A stretch of 64,000 bases of DNA from Tannerellaceae bacterium (GCA_031271045.1 JAISWO010000003.1:62001-126000); one strand, 5' to 3'. Counted from the first letter of the stretch, positions 38,201 through 47,790 are shown. Notes: generated by a model not told the origin, from the letters alone. Made by a program: numbers and translations.

Positions 38201-38394
38201 GAGGGCTGTCCGGCGGCTAAGCGATGGAGTTCTTCGATGATACGGCTTTTCATCTCGTCGGTTGCCTTGTTGGTGAAGGTAACGGCCAGGATGCGTCGGT
38301 AAGCCTGTTCGCCGGCGAAGAGGAGCTTGAGGTATTCGCCCGTCAGGCGGTGCGTCTTGCCTGCTCCTGCGGAGGCGCGGTAGATGGTCAGCAT
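35248..38394 (-). CDS. AddA-like (UvrD/RecB-type) helicase-nuclease
   Basis: This 1048-residue protein has superfamily 1 helicase motifs: Walker A ASAGAGKTHRL (Lys13), TFTNKATDEMKSRI, DEFQDTSDMQW, VGDVKQSIYRFR and a C-terminal LYVAFTRAKEELI. It ends with a RecB-family nuclease motif, VVVDYKSGK (Asp1003, Lys1005). This layout is that of AddA, which with AddB resects double-strand ends for recombination. AddB is not in the window, so the pairing is inferred. The gene starts 10 bp after the yciH stop and probably shares its promoter. Confidence 0.9.
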   Translation of the reverse strand: MLTIYRASAGAGKTHRLTGEYLKLLFAGEQAYRRILAVTFTNKATDEMKSRIIEELHRLAAGQPSAYVGILREKYPLGEEQIRSKARAILIAILHDYAAFNISTIDRFFQQIMRAFTREIGLQGGYNIELDQDMALNEAIDNLLSGLDRPESKDLLGWLLRFAGDRIESGGEWNLRREITTLSREIFKERYKTFSHQVSRDIDDKQSLDAFQNECYALIRSTEKQLKDLGQEALRIIHQFGLQPSDFKQGSRSPFFYFERLAKGEIKEPPATLTACTGNLAACYAKTAPPATIQLIGCAFNNGLDNCLQRLAELFDHPMIAYYSAREAVRNFYTLGILNDVSRQVDAYRKEKNIMLIADTTELLNRIIDGSDTPFIYEKTGAHIHHYMIDEFQDTSDMQWNNFRPLIAESLAHRYDNLIVGDVKQSIYRFRNSNWKLLDRQIAQDFFNEQLTEETLTENWRSHPQVVAFNNALFSAAPALLNDPAIIDAYAGSRQHVPPPLRDKEGHVCIDFLRDDDDTGTDWKDEALQRLSSTLEHLQDQGYALQDIAILVRTNQEGARVADTLLACKERSPDGRYRYDMISDDALFVSRSPVVRFIIALLRHLKNPARPTPRRMACLAYLALVNRFDQAGEMTDFPPSIRSALQDLSHQALYEMTEGIFRLFSDHIPDKEQVFAQAFFDMVLDFSHRENASLDRFLTWWDETGSRKTIATPDGQDAIRILTIHKSKGLGFKAVILPFCEWSLDHKSTHPVTLWCHPTTPPFDRIYLLPIRYGQSLTRTIFAEDYREEHLNASIDSLNTLYVAFTRAKEELIAFAPRPSKVNEATGATEKISSVADLLWTSLASLRDVFPFDTGAGTFELGSSRPPAARKTEACETEEIPMGRLCSISPAERLRLSLNGKGFSLDDASRKHGILMHDILCGIRTREDIPASVETFRTDGVIDGQEAESLVAHLEELLSHPGVAQWYDGSARVLNEVEILSGKGLVKRPDRVMIYPDRVVVVDYKSGKPSPRHLTQVGDYLSLIRRMNYACVEGYLWYITSGQILPCV

Positions 38395-38404
38395 GGGGAT
38401 AGGA

Positions 38405-38749
38405 TCAGATGATACGGCTTTTGCGGTAGCCTTCTGTTTGAAGTATGCCGAGCGCTTTGGTGCGCAGGTCTCCTTGCAGGATGATGGCGCCGTCTTTGGC
38501 AGATCCTCCTACGCCGCATTTTATTTTCAGCCATTTGGCGAGGGCTTCCAGATCGTCGTCGCTCCCGGTGAAGCCGCTGACGAGGGTGACGCATTTGCCG
38601 CCCCGGTGTCGCTTGTCGAGCGAGATGCGGAGCAGCTGGCGGTCTTTGTCGAGCGTTGCGGCTTCGGGGTTTTCTTCCGTCTCATAGTTGTATCCGGGGT
38701 TGGTGGAGTAGGTGACTCCCAGCCTTTCTTTCCAGTCATTCTTTTTCAT
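38405..38749 (-). CDS. yciH: SUI1/YciH-type translation initiation factor homologue
   Basis: This 114-residue protein carries a SUI1 (eIF1) domain at about residues 40-114: LRISLDKRHRGGKCVTLVSG, LAKWLKIKCGVGGSAKDG and IILQGDL. Bacterial YciH proteins can influence start-codon choice, but their role in normal growth is unclear. The promoter at 38754-38784 places the -7 box only 4 bp from the ATG, so the mRNA is predicted to be leaderless or nearly so. No later Met exists that could serve as the start. addA follows 10 bp downstream. Confidence 0.92.
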   Translation of the reverse strand: MKKNDWKERLGVTYSTNPGYNYETEENPEAATLDKDRQLLRISLDKRHRGGKCVTLVSGFTGSDDDLEALAKWLKIKCGVGGSAKDGAIILQGDLRTKALGILQTEGYRKSRII

Positions 38750-38753
38750 TGTG

Positions 38754-38784
38754 CAAATGTAAGGAAACTTTTTTGAGGCTTCAA
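38754..38784 (-). promoter_or_regulatory. Promoter of yciH-addA
   Basis: On the minus strand TTG (38782-38784) and TACATTTG (38754-38761) are separated by 20 bp. The -7 box ends 4 bp before the yciH ATG. Confidence 0.75.
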
Positions 38785-38860
38785 CGCCTGAGAGACGCCG
38801 CCTCTTATAATAATTCCCTTCTTCAGACGTTATTAATTACGTATAAAAATACAACAGATC

Positions 38861-39448
38861 ATGATCGAATATATCAAGGGAGAAATCGCCTGCCTCGCGC
38901 CGGCGAGGATGGTGATGGAATGTGGCGGAATAGGCTATGAACTGAACATCTCGCTCCATACGTACAGCGCGTACAACGGAAAACAGCAGGGAATGATCTA
39001 CGTCTACGAAGTCATCCGCGAAGACGCCCACCTGCTCTACGGCTTTGCATCGAAGCAAGAACGCGAGTTGTTCCTGATGCTCACCAGTGTATCGGGCGTC
39101 GGCCCCAATACGGCGCGTACCATCCTCTCGTCCTATCCCCCGGCCGAGCTGGTGCACCTGATCGCTACGACCAACGAGACAGCCCTGACCGCCGTCAAAG
39201 GCATCGGCCTGAAGACAGCGCAACGCATCCTCGTTGACCTCAAAAACAAAGTCAAACCCGCCGAAGCCGAAGCCGCCGTCGGAGCCACCGCCACAGGCAA
39301 TGCCAACGTCGCCGAAGAAGCCATAGCCGCGCTCGTCATGCTCGGCTTCCAGAAAGCCGCCTCGCAGAAAGCCGTCGTCTCCCTGCTGAAAACCTCCCCC
39401 CTGATGCCCGTTGAACAAGTAATCAAAAGCGCGCTGAGGATGCTCTGA
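38861..39448 (+). CDS. ruvA: Holliday junction DNA helicase subunit RuvA
   Basis: This 195-residue RuvA binds four-way junctions and loads RuvB for branch migration. It begins MIEYIKGEIACLAPARMVME, has the OB-fold segment GYELNISLHTYSAY, helix-hairpin-helix motifs SVSGVGPNTARTIL and AVKGIGLKTAQRIL, and the flexible linker before the C-terminal RuvB-binding domain (AEEAIAALVMLGF). Its stop TGA shares one base with the sov/sprA ATG. RuvB is not in the window. Confidence 0.96.
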   Translation: MIEYIKGEIACLAPARMVMECGGIGYELNISLHTYSAYNGKQQGMIYVYEVIREDAHLLYGFASKQERELFLMLTSVSGVGPNTARTILSSYPPAELVHLIATTNETALTAVKGIGLKTAQRILVDLKNKVKPAEAEAAVGATATGNANVAEEAIAALVMLGFQKAASQKAVVSLLKTSPLMPVEQVIKSALRML

Positions 39449-42400
39449 TGAAAAACAAACGCAGATACATTATATTAATAGCCGCCGTCGCGCTCACCGC
39501 CGGACTCTTCTCTCTCTATGCCGTCCGCCCGGCATACTCCGCCTTGCGCCCGACGTCCGGTATACAAGAGGAAGATACCGTCCCGGCGCGCTTCCCGGTA
39601 GCCAAAACCCAACCCGAAGGATACGAAGACTTCCTCCAACAACCGCCCGCCGACCTCAACAACCCTGATAACGTCCAAACAACCATCGAATACGACATCC
39701 GCTCCGGCGCCTATTTCATCCGCACGCGCATCGGCGATACCGAAATCGGCACCCCCATCCGCCTTACCCCCGAAGAATACCAGGACTACCACATCCAGCA
39801 ATCCATGCGCTCCTACTACCGCCAAAGGAACGAAGAGGCTTTCCGGCAGGCGCAGGACGGTGGCTTCAATCTGATGGATATGCAGTTCGACTTCGCGCCC
39901 GCCGAACGCTTCTTCGGCAAAGGCGGCGTACGCGTCCGACCCCAGGGATCCGCCGAAATCAGGCTCGGACTCAAACGAAACAAAACCGACAACCCCACTC
40001 TGCCCGTCCGTGCACGTGACCATACCTACTTCAACTTCGAACAAGACATACAACTCAACGTTCAGGCCAGCGTCGGTACAAAAATCAACTTCAATATGAA
40101 TTACGATACCGAAACCACCTTCGACTTCGACTCCAAACGCCTACGAGTGGCCTACGTCGGTGAAGAAGACGAAATCATCAAGTCTATCGAAGGCGGTAAC
40201 GTCAGCATGAATACCAACAACTCCCTCATACACGGAGGAGCCGCCCTCTTCGGCGCCAAAGCCGACCTCCAGTTCGGCAATCTGCGCATCAACGCCCTGC
40301 TCGCGCAACAGGAATCACAGTCCCAAACCGTCAACACCAAAGGTGGCGTACAAACCCAACCCTTCGAAATCCCCATCGACCAATACGACGAAAACCGCCA
40401 CTTCTTCCTCAGCCATTACTTTCACGACAACTACGACTACGCCCTCGAACAACTTCCCTACATCCGCTCGGCCATCACCATCAACCGCGTGGAAGTCTGG
40501 ATCACCAACAAACGCAGCAACTTCAACCAGGCCCGCAACATCGTCGCCTTCACCGACCTGGGCGAATACAACAAAATCGGCAACCCCACCCAGGTACACC
40601 CACAAGGCTCCCTGCCCATCACCTACAACGACGCCAACGACCTCTACCGCCGCCTGCTCAACGAATTTCCCGACGCCCGCGAAAGCAGCAGCGTCAACCA
40701 GGCCCTCAGCGGCATCATGGAAGGAAGCCGCGACTACGAGAAAATAGAAAGCGCCCGCCTGTTGACCGAATCCGAATACCGCATCAACCGCCAGTTAGGA
40801 TACATCTCCCTCATCACCCCCCTCCAGCCCGACGAAGTCCTGGCCGTAGCTTACAACTTCCAATACAACGGCTCAGCCTACCAGGTAGGCGAGTTCTCAA
40901 CCGACAATACGATCGAAACCGCTGCCAACCTCTACGTCAAACTCCTCAAAGGAACTGCCCTGTCGCCCGACCGCATGTTCTGGCGCCTGATGATGAAAAA
41001 CATCTATTCGCTCAACGCCTACGCCGTGCAGAAAGAAAAATTCCGCCTCGACATCCTCTACCAGAACGACACCACCGGAACCTACGTCAACTACCTGACC
41101 GAAGGAAATATCAAAAACCAGATCCTCCTGAAGGTACTCAACGTCGACCGCCTCGACATGAAAAACGAACCCTACCCTGACGGATTCTACGACTTCGTCG
41201 AAGGATTCACCATACAGCCCGACAACGGACAAATCATCTTCCCCGTCGTAGAACCCTTCGGCTCGCACCTGCGCAAGAAAATAGCCAACGATGCCATCGC
41301 CGACAAATACGTCTACCAGGAACTCTACGACTCTACCCTCACCATCGCCCGGCAAATAGCCGAAAAAAATAAATTCCTCTTCCGCGGAGAATACAAAGCC
41401 TCCTCCGGTGCGGAAATACAACTGGGAGGAACCAACATCGCCAGAGGATCCGTACGCGTAACCGCCGGCGGACAAACACTCACCGAAAACGTAGACTATA
41501 TCATAGACTACACCTCCGGCATCGTCACCATACTCAACGAATCCATCATCGCAAGCGGTACGCCCGTAAGCGTCAACCTCGAAAACCAATCCAGCTTCGG
41601 TATGCAACGCAAAACCATGATGGGACTCGATCTCAACTACCGGTTCAGCCGCAACTTCAGCCTCGGAGGAACCATTATGCATCTGTCCGAAATGCCGGTG
41701 ACAACCAAAACAGCCTTCGGCGACGAATCCATCCGCAATACCCTCTGGGGACTCAACACCTCCTACAAAACCGAAAGCCAGTGGCTCACCAATATGCTCG
41801 ACAAACTGCCGCTCCTCACCCTCACGCAGCCCAGCCAACTGTCCCTCAACGCCGAATTTGCCCACCTCATAGCCGGACACTACGAAAACCAGTACACCGG
41901 ACGATATTCCTACTTAGACGACTTCGAATCCACCCAAAGCGGTTTCGACCTCCTCAACCCTTATCCCTGGAACCTCTCCAGCGCCCCCTACGAAGACGGG
42001 GCCAACGCTCTCTTCCCCGAAGCCGCCTCCGTAAACAACATCAACTACGGCAAAAACCGCGCCCTGCTGGCCTGGTACTACATCGACGGCCTCTTTACCC
42101 GCCCCAACTCCACCCTGGCACCCACGCATATCCGCCGGGACAAAGAACAACTCTCCAATCACTACATCCGGGCTATACGCATGGACGAACTCTTCCCCGA
42201 ACAGGAACGTGGATACAACGAAAGCAATATCCTGCCCGCCCTCAACATCGCCTTCTATCCCAATACACGCGGCCCTTATAATCTCGACGCCGACGACATC
42301 AACCCCGACGGAACACTCCTCAACCCCGAAAAACGCTGGGGGGGCATGATGCGCAAAATCGACCAGAGCGACTTCGAAACCGCCAATATCGAATACATCG

Positions 42401-45400
42401 AGTTCTGGATGCTCGACCCCTATATCTATAAACCCAACGCCACAGGGGGAGACCTCTACTTCAACCTCGGCGAAATATCCGAAGACATCCTCAAGGACGA
42501 AAAGAAGTTCTTCGAAAACGGACTCCCTATCGACGGCGATACAACCAAGGTCGACCACACCGTCTGGGGCAAAGTACCACGCACGCAAAGTACCGTCTAT
42601 GCCTTCGACAATACCGCCGGAGCACGGCGCCTGCAAGACGTCGGATTCAACGGCCTCTCAAGCGAAGAAGAACAGGAATACCCCGCTTACCGCGATTACC
42701 TGATCAAACTCCAGGAAAAACTCCCCGCCGATGTCTACGAACGCTTCCTCCATGATCCTGCCGGCGATAACTTTCGGCATTACCGCGGAGCCGACCTCGA
42801 CCGCGACGAAGTCAACATACTCGAACGATACAAATACTACAACGGAACCGAAGGCAACAGCGCCGCCGCCGAAAACCAACAATACAGCTCTTCTTCCCGC
42901 ACAACCCCCGACGTGGAAGACTTCAACCAGGACAATACGATGAATGAAAACGAACGTTACTTCCAATACAAAGTCTCTATCCGCCCGCAGGACCTGGAAG
43001 TGGGACGAAACTATATCGTAAGCAAACGCGAAGCAGAAGTCAACCTGGAAAACGGAACAAAGGAAACCGTCAACTGGTACCAATTCAAAATACCCGTCAA
43101 ACAATACACCAAAACCGTAGGATCCATACGCGACTTCAAAACCATCCGCTTCATGCGTATGTACATGACCGGCTTCAGCGATACAACCATCCTCCGCCTG
43201 GCTACGTTCGAGCTGGTGAGGGGACAATGGAGAACCTATACGCAGGATCTGTCCAATCCCTCTATGCCCCCGGCTCCCGGCGGAAGCATAGACGTATCGT
43301 CGGTCAATGTGGAAGAAAACTCCAACCGTACTCCCGTCAACTACGTACTGCCGCCGGGAGTAACCCGCATGATCGACCCCGGACAGCCGCAAATCGTACA
43401 ACAAAACGAACAGTCGCTCTCGCTCAAAATCGCCAACCTCGCCTCGCAAGACGCCCGCGCCGTCTATAAAAACACCTACTACGACATGAGGCAATACAAA
43501 CGACTGCAACTCTTCACACACGCAGAAGCCTTCATCGACGACGTGACAGGACTTGCCGACAACGACCTCTCTGTCTTCATACGCCTGGGATCGGACTATA
43601 AGAACAACTACTACGAATACGAAGTCCCCCTCCGCCTCACCCGCCATCGCGACAATAATGCAACCTACCTGACGCCCGAAGCCGTCTGGCCGGCTGAAAA
43701 CAGAATGGACTTCCGCTTCGAAGTATTGACCGAACTCAAGCTCAACCGTAACCGCAACCGGAGAATGGGACAGGCCGGAGCCTCCTTCCAGTCCGTATAT
43801 TCCGAATACGACCCTGACAATACGCGCAACAAGGTCAGTATCGTAGGGAACCCCAGCCTGTCGGAAGTCAAGATCATCATGATCGGCGTGCGCAACAACT
43901 CACGCGAAACCAAAAGCGCCGAAGTATGGGTAAACGAACTACGCCTGACCGACTTCAACGAAGACGGCGGATGGGCTGCCAATGCCAACCTCAACCTCGC
44001 CCTCTCCGACCTCGGCATGTTTAACATGGCAGGACGGATAGAGACAGCCGGCTTCGGAGGACTGGATCAGTCCGTCAACGAACGCCGTATTGACGAATAC
44101 AAACAGTACAGCATAGCAACCAATATCGAGCTCGGTAAGTTCTTCCCCGAAAAGGCCAAAGTAAGCATCCCCCTGTATTACGCTTACTCGAAGGAAATCA
44201 TAGATCCCAAATACAACCCCTTAGACCAGGACATCCTCCTCAAAGACGCCGTAGACGCTATGGATAACCGGACAGAAAAAGACTCCATCATCAGCCTCGC
44301 ACGCGAAAAGTCGACCATCAAGAGCATCGCCCTGAACAATATCAAAGTAGACATCCGCAGCAAAACGCCAATGCCTTACGACCCTGCCAACTTCAGCTTC
44401 GGCTATTCCTACAGCGAAAACCAGCACCACCGGCCTGACGTCGAATACGAAACAACCAGAGACTACCATGCCAATTTCGCATACAGCTATACGCCCTACC
44501 TTCCCCCCTTCCGCCCCTTCGCCGGCATCAAAAAGGATAATGGATACACCCGCTACGCCAGGCAACTGAGCATAAACTACCTGCCCTCAAGCATCAACTT
44601 CCAGACCGCCCTGATGCGTAACTACTACGAAATGCAGATGCGCAACCTGACCGACCCCAATGCACCGGACAAAAGCAACCTCCTTTCCTTTAGTCAGAAC
44701 TTCTATTGGGATCGGGCCTTCAGGCTGGAATGGCGGTTCACCAACAGCCTCCGCCTGAGCTTCTCGTCCGGCACCAATGCACGGATCGAGGAACCGCACG
44801 TGCAGGTCAACAAAGCCCTCAACCCGGACAAATACCAACTGTGGAAAGACTCCGTCCAACAAAGCATAGCCGACCTGGGAACACCGATGAAGTACGACCA
44901 GAGCGTCAACCTCTCCTACCAGCTCCCCTTCCAGTTCATCCCCATACTCGACTGGGTCAACGCCTCCGCTACCTATACGGCAACCTACAACTGGGATCGC
45001 GGAGCTACGATAGACAACAGCATTGAAATCGGTAACACCATCCGGAACCAGCGGCAGTTAAACCTGGACGGAGGCCTCAACCTGCTCAACTTCTACAACA
45101 AGAGCAAATTCCTCAAAGACATCAACCAGAGGTACGCCTCCTCGTCGCGCAATACGCCGCCCAAGAAGCTGCTCCAGGTGGAGAAAACCGTGCAGCTAAG
45201 CCCCGACAGCGCCACCATCCTGCAACACAATATGCTCACCAAGCGGCTCACCATCTCGGCAAGGGACGCCGCAGGCAAAGTCTACCACCTACGCTTCACG
45301 CCGCTCGACTTCGTCCGCATACGGATCGAAAACAAAGACAGCGTCCGCCTCACCCTCACCTTGAGGGAAAGACCCGCTCCTACGGATAACTTCTTTTACC

Positions 45401-46821
45401 AGGCTGCCGGGCGAAGCCTCCATCTGCTGATGATGGTGCGCAGGGTGAACATCCGGTACACCACAAGCGGGGGAATGATGATACCCGGATTCCGCCCCGA
45501 AATAGGCGACTTCTTCGGACAGGGAAGCGCCCTGGGCGGACTGGCCCCGGGCATCGGCTTCGCCTTCGGAGACATCAGCCGGAGCTATCTCGACCAGGCG
45601 GCCGACAAGAACTGGTTAGTGATGAATCAAAACAATATCAACCCCGCCATCATCCGCAATTCCAAGAACTTGACGGCATCCATCAACATCGAGCCCATCC
45701 CCGGCCTGAGGATAGACCTGAACGCCAGCCGCGAAGAAACCGACAACACCGAGATACAGTACATGTACAGCGGTATGCCCGAAATACGCGGAGGCTCGTT
45801 TATGATGACCACCATCGCCGCCGGTTCCTTCTTCGAAGGCATGGGCAATATGGCCAACAACTACGCCTCGACCACCTTCGACGCCTTCCTGCGCAACCGC
45901 AGCATCATCGCCGGCAGGATAGAAAACCAATACGCCCGGACAACCTATCCCAATACCGGCTTCCTGGCCCAAACCTCCCTCGCCGGCCAGCCCTACAACC
46001 CGGCCAACGGCAGCGTAAGCCACAACTCCACGGACGTGCTCATCCCCGCTTTCCTGGCCGCTTATACGGGAAAGGATGCAAGCAAGATCGACCTCAGCCC
46101 CTTCCCTTCCCTGGCCACGATATTGCCCAACTGGCAGGTTACGTACAGCGGACTGAGCCAACTCGCGGCCGTAAAGAAATACTTCAAAAACCTGACACTG
46201 TCCCACCAGTACCGCTCGTCCTACGCCGTAGGGGGATACTCCTCGTTCCTCGAATGGGCGGATGCGGGGCAGAACCTGGGATATGTCGCAGACGCCCTGG
46301 GCAGTCCCATCCCTTCGTCGCCTTACAGCATCTCGTCGGTCAATATCACCGAAGCCTTCAACCCGCTGATCGGAGTGGACGGTACGCTGCTGAACAATAT
46401 CACCCTCGGCTCCTCCTATGCAACCAACCGCAACCTTAACCTCAATATCTCCTCCTTCCAACTCGTCGAAACACGTTCCGACATGCTCACCGTCAGTATG
46501 GGATACAAACTCACCGAGTTTAACAAAGTCCTGAACATGCGGCCGGCACAGAACTTCAGCAACGACCTCACCCTGCGCTTCGACTATTCCTACCGCAAGA
46601 TGCAGTCCCTCATTCGCAAGATACAGGAAGTCATGACGCAGGCCACCAGCGGTAACATCTCGCAGACCATCCGCCTCTCGGCCGATTACGGCGTCAGCCG
46701 CTCGCTCACCCTGCGCGCCTACTACGACCGCGAGATTAACGAGCCACTCATCTCCAGCGCCGCCTATCCTACGTCCAACTCCAACTACGGCATCAGCATC
46801 CGCTTCATCCTCTCGCAATAA
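39448..46821 (+). CDS. sprA: Type IX secretion system translocon protein Sov/SprA
   Basis: This 2457-residue protein is the giant outer-membrane beta-barrel through which T9SS cargo leaves the cell. It starts with a signal/anchor segment (MKNKRRYIILIAAVALTAGL). It then shows dense alternating beta-strands rich in Tyr, Asn and Arg, including SprA-type stretches such as TKINFNMNYDTETTFDFDSK, QLGYISLITPLQPDEVLAVA and FRPFAGIKKDNGYTRYARQL, and ends with NYGISIRFILSQ. Length and composition match Sov/SprA. It overlaps ruvA by 1 bp, so translation is likely coupled, and its last 17 bp overlap the convergent AraC-type gene. The other core T9SS genes lie 18 kb upstream in this window. Confidence 0.95.
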   Translation: MKNKRRYIILIAAVALTAGLFSLYAVRPAYSALRPTSGIQEEDTVPARFPVAKTQPEGYEDFLQQPPADLNNPDNVQTTIEYDIRSGAYFIRTRIGDTEIGTPIRLTPEEYQDYHIQQSMRSYYRQRNEEAFRQAQDGGFNLMDMQFDFAPAERFFGKGGVRVRPQGSAEIRLGLKRNKTDNPTLPVRARDHTYFNFEQDIQLNVQASVGTKINFNMNYDTETTFDFDSKRLRVAYVGEEDEIIKSIEGGNVSMNTNNSLIHGGAALFGAKADLQFGNLRINALLAQQESQSQTVNTKGGVQTQPFEIPIDQYDENRHFFLSHYFHDNYDYALEQLPYIRSAITINRVEVWITNKRSNFNQARNIVAFTDLGEYNKIGNPTQVHPQGSLPITYNDANDLYRRLLNEFPDARESSSVNQALSGIMEGSRDYEKIESARLLTESEYRINRQLGYISLITPLQPDEVLAVAYNFQYNGSAYQVGEFSTDNTIETAANLYVKLLKGTALSPDRMFWRLMMKNIYSLNAYAVQKEKFRLDILYQNDTTGTYVNYLTEGNIKNQILLKVLNVDRLDMKNEPYPDGFYDFVEGFTIQPDNGQIIFPVVEPFGSHLRKKIANDAIADKYVYQELYDSTLTIARQIAEKNKFLFRGEYKASSGAEIQLGGTNIARGSVRVTAGGQTLTENVDYIIDYTSGIVTILNESIIASGTPVSVNLENQSSFGMQRKTMMGLDLNYRFSRNFSLGGTIMHLSEMPVTTKTAFGDESIRNTLWGLNTSYKTESQWLTNMLDKLPLLTLTQPSQLSLNAEFAHLIAGHYENQYTGRYSYLDDFESTQSGFDLLNPYPWNLSSAPYEDGANALFPEAASVNNINYGKNRALLAWYYIDGLFTRPNSTLAPTHIRRDKEQLSNHYIRAIRMDELFPEQERGYNESNILPALNIAFYPNTRGPYNLDADDINPDGTLLNPEKRWGGMMRKIDQSDFETANIEYIEFWMLDPYIYKPNATGGDLYFNLGEISEDILKDEKKFFENGLPIDGDTTKVDHTVWGKVPRTQSTVYAFDNTAGARRLQDVGFNGLSSEEEQEYPAYRDYLIKLQEKLPADVYERFLHDPAGDNFRHYRGADLDRDEVNILERYKYYNGTEGNSAAAENQQYSSSSRTTPDVEDFNQDNTMNENERYFQYKVSIRPQDLEVGRNYIVSKREAEVNLENGTKETVNWYQFKIPVKQYTKTVGSIRDFKTIRFMRMYMTGFSDTTILRLATFELVRGQWRTYTQDLSNPSMPPAPGGSIDVSSVNVEENSNRTPVNYVLPPGVTRMIDPGQPQIVQQNEQSLSLKIANLASQDARAVYKNTYYDMRQYKRLQLFTHAEAFIDDVTGLADNDLSVFIRLGSDYKNNYYEYEVPLRLTRHRDNNATYLTPEAVWPAENRMDFRFEVLTELKLNRNRNRRMGQAGASFQSVYSEYDPDNTRNKVSIVGNPSLSEVKIIMIGVRNNSRETKSAEVWVNELRLTDFNEDGGWAANANLNLALSDLGMFNMAGRIETAGFGGLDQSVNERRIDEYKQYSIATNIELGKFFPEKAKVSIPLYYAYSKEIIDPKYNPLDQDILLKDAVDAMDNRTEKDSIISLAREKSTIKSIALNNIKVDIRSKTPMPYDPANFSFGYSYSENQHHRPDVEYETTRDYHANFAYSYTPYLPPFRPFAGIKKDNGYTRYARQLSINYLPSSINFQTALMRNYYEMQMRNLTDPNAPDKSNLLSFSQNFYWDRAFRLEWRFTNSLRLSFSSGTNARIEEPHVQVNKALNPDKYQLWKDSVQQSIADLGTPMKYDQSVNLSYQLPFQFIPILDWVNASATYTATYNWDRGATIDNSIEIGNTIRNQRQLNLDGGLNLLNFYNKSKFLKDINQRYASSSRNTPPKKLLQVEKTVQLSPDSATILQHNMLTKRLTISARDAAGKVYHLRFTPLDFVRIRIENKDSVRLTLTLRERPAPTDNFFYQAAGRSLHLLMMVRRVNIRYTTSGGMMIPGFRPEIGDFFGQGSALGGLAPGIGFAFGDISRSYLDQAADKNWLVMNQNNINPAIIRNSKNLTASINIEPIPGLRIDLNASREETDNTEIQYMYSGMPEIRGGSFMMTTIAAGSFFEGMGNMANNYASTTFDAFLRNRSIIAGRIENQYARTTYPNTGFLAQTSLAGQPYNPANGSVSHNSTDVLIPAFLAAYTGKDASKIDLSPFPSLATILPNWQVTYSGLSQLAAVKKYFKNLTLSHQYRSSYAVGGYSSFLEWADAGQNLGYVADALGSPIPSSPYSISSVNITEAFNPLIGVDGTLLNNITLGSSYATNRNLNLNISSFQLVETRSDMLTVSMGYKLTEFNKVLNMRPAQNFSNDLTLRFDYSYRKMQSLIRKIQEVMTQATSGNISQTIRLSADYGVSRSLTLRAYYDREINEPLISSAAYPTSNSNYGISIRFILSQ

Positions 46822-47704
46822 CCTCTTCCCTGTACTTCCTGGGCGATACGCCCATTATCTTGCTGAAGCTACGGCTGAAGTAGTAAGGATCGTCAAAGCC
46901 CAGGATGAAGGATATCTGGTTAATCTTCATCTCCGTATCCAGCAAGAACCGGCAAGCCCGCTCTATTTTTATCCGGAGGAAATAATGCATGGGCGAAGAA
47001 TGTGTCTCCTTCAAAAAGAGACGGTAGAAATGAGAGGCGGAATAGCCGAAATGGGAGGCCATTTCCTTTAATGTGATCTTCTTCCCGATGTTCTCGTTCA
47101 TATAATGCGTAGCCGAACTGATAGAGAAAGAGTTCGCCTCGCCTTTTGCACGGAGTTTTACGCGCCGGTAGGAATGGATGTAAATGAATGTGCTTAACAG
47201 ATGGTACAGGCTCATATTTGCATAGTGAATCATATCTTCATCCGGCCGGAGCTCTAAGGCCGTGATCAGTTCCTCAAAGAAGGTGATCCGGTTGTTGATC
47301 CGCGAATCGTTGTCTACGTCTATCCTGTACAGCCCGGGAAGTTTCTCGTACACATACCGGGCGCAGGATCCTTTGAAATGGATCCAGTAAATGTACCAGG
47401 GGTTCCTTGCTCCACAACCGTACTGGTGCGGATGTCCGGCGGGAAGAATAAAGAACTGGTTCTCCGACACCGTATACAGCCGACCGTCCAGACGATACCA
47501 CCCTTCTCCCTGTACACAGTAAATCAGCACATACTCCCCGCATCCTCCCTCCCGGTCGATATAGTGGTTGCCGGCCTTGGGGAAATACCCCATCGAATGG
47601 ATGGCCAGGCCGGAAGTTAAAGGATTGCTCAACGCCTTCTCGACGATATGAAAAGGAAGTACCGCCAGTCGCTGGCCAACAAATCCGTGTCTGATACGTG
47701 TCAT
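46805..47704 (-). CDS. AraC-family transcriptional regulator with cupin-type sensing domain
   Basis: This regulator is 299 residues from MTRIRHGFVGQ. The N-terminal half is an AraC-type cupin sensor (YVLIYCVQGEGWYRLDGRLY, FILPAGHPHQYG, WIHFKG). The C-terminal 100 residues hold two helix-turn-helix motifs: LKEMASHFGYSASHFYRLFL, then INQISFILGFDDPYYFSRSF followed by GVSPRKYREE. The effector is unknown, but such sensors often bind sugars. The start at 47704 is chosen over one at 47746 because the -7 box at 47733-47740 covers the earlier Met. It is divergent from the oxidoreductase gene, its likely target. Confidence 0.92.
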   Translation of the reverse strand: MTRIRHGFVGQRLAVLPFHIVEKALSNPLTSGLAIHSMGYFPKAGNHYIDREGGCGEYVLIYCVQGEGWYRLDGRLYTVSENQFFILPAGHPHQYGCGARNPWYIYWIHFKGSCARYVYEKLPGLYRIDVDNDSRINNRITFFEELITALELRPDEDMIHYANMSLYHLLSTFIYIHSYRRVKLRAKGEANSFSISSATHYMNENIGKKITLKEMASHFGYSASHFYRLFLKETHSSPMHYFLRIKIERACRFLLDTEMKINQISFILGFDDPYYFSRSFSKIMGVSPRKYREEVIARG

Positions 47705-47732
47705 GGTTCGTGTGTATAGATTATTGCTTCCG

Positions 47733-47740
47733 CAAATATA
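47733..47740 (-). promoter_or_regulatory. -7 box of the AraC-type regulator gene
   Basis: The minus strand reads TATATTTG, an exact TAnnTTTG match, 28 bp before the ATG at 47704. Confidence 0.6.
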
Positions 47741-47790
47741 ATCCATCTTTTTTACCTGTTTATTCTATTATGGAATGGATCCGATAACTG

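Noticed and set aside
36220..38220. 666-codon plus-strand frame opposite the AddA-like gene
   Set aside because: It lies wholly antisense to a gene with all helicase and nuclease motifs; its peptide is rich in Val, Gly and Glu, as expected from a complementary shadow frame.
45616..46818. 400-codon minus-strand frame opposite the end of sov/sprA
   Set aside because: It is an antisense shadow of a well-supported gene and has no recognisable domain.
47705..47746. Fourteen extra N-terminal codons for the AraC-type regulator
   Set aside because: The -7 box TATATTTG at 47733-47740 overlaps this stretch, so transcription would begin after the earlier Met.
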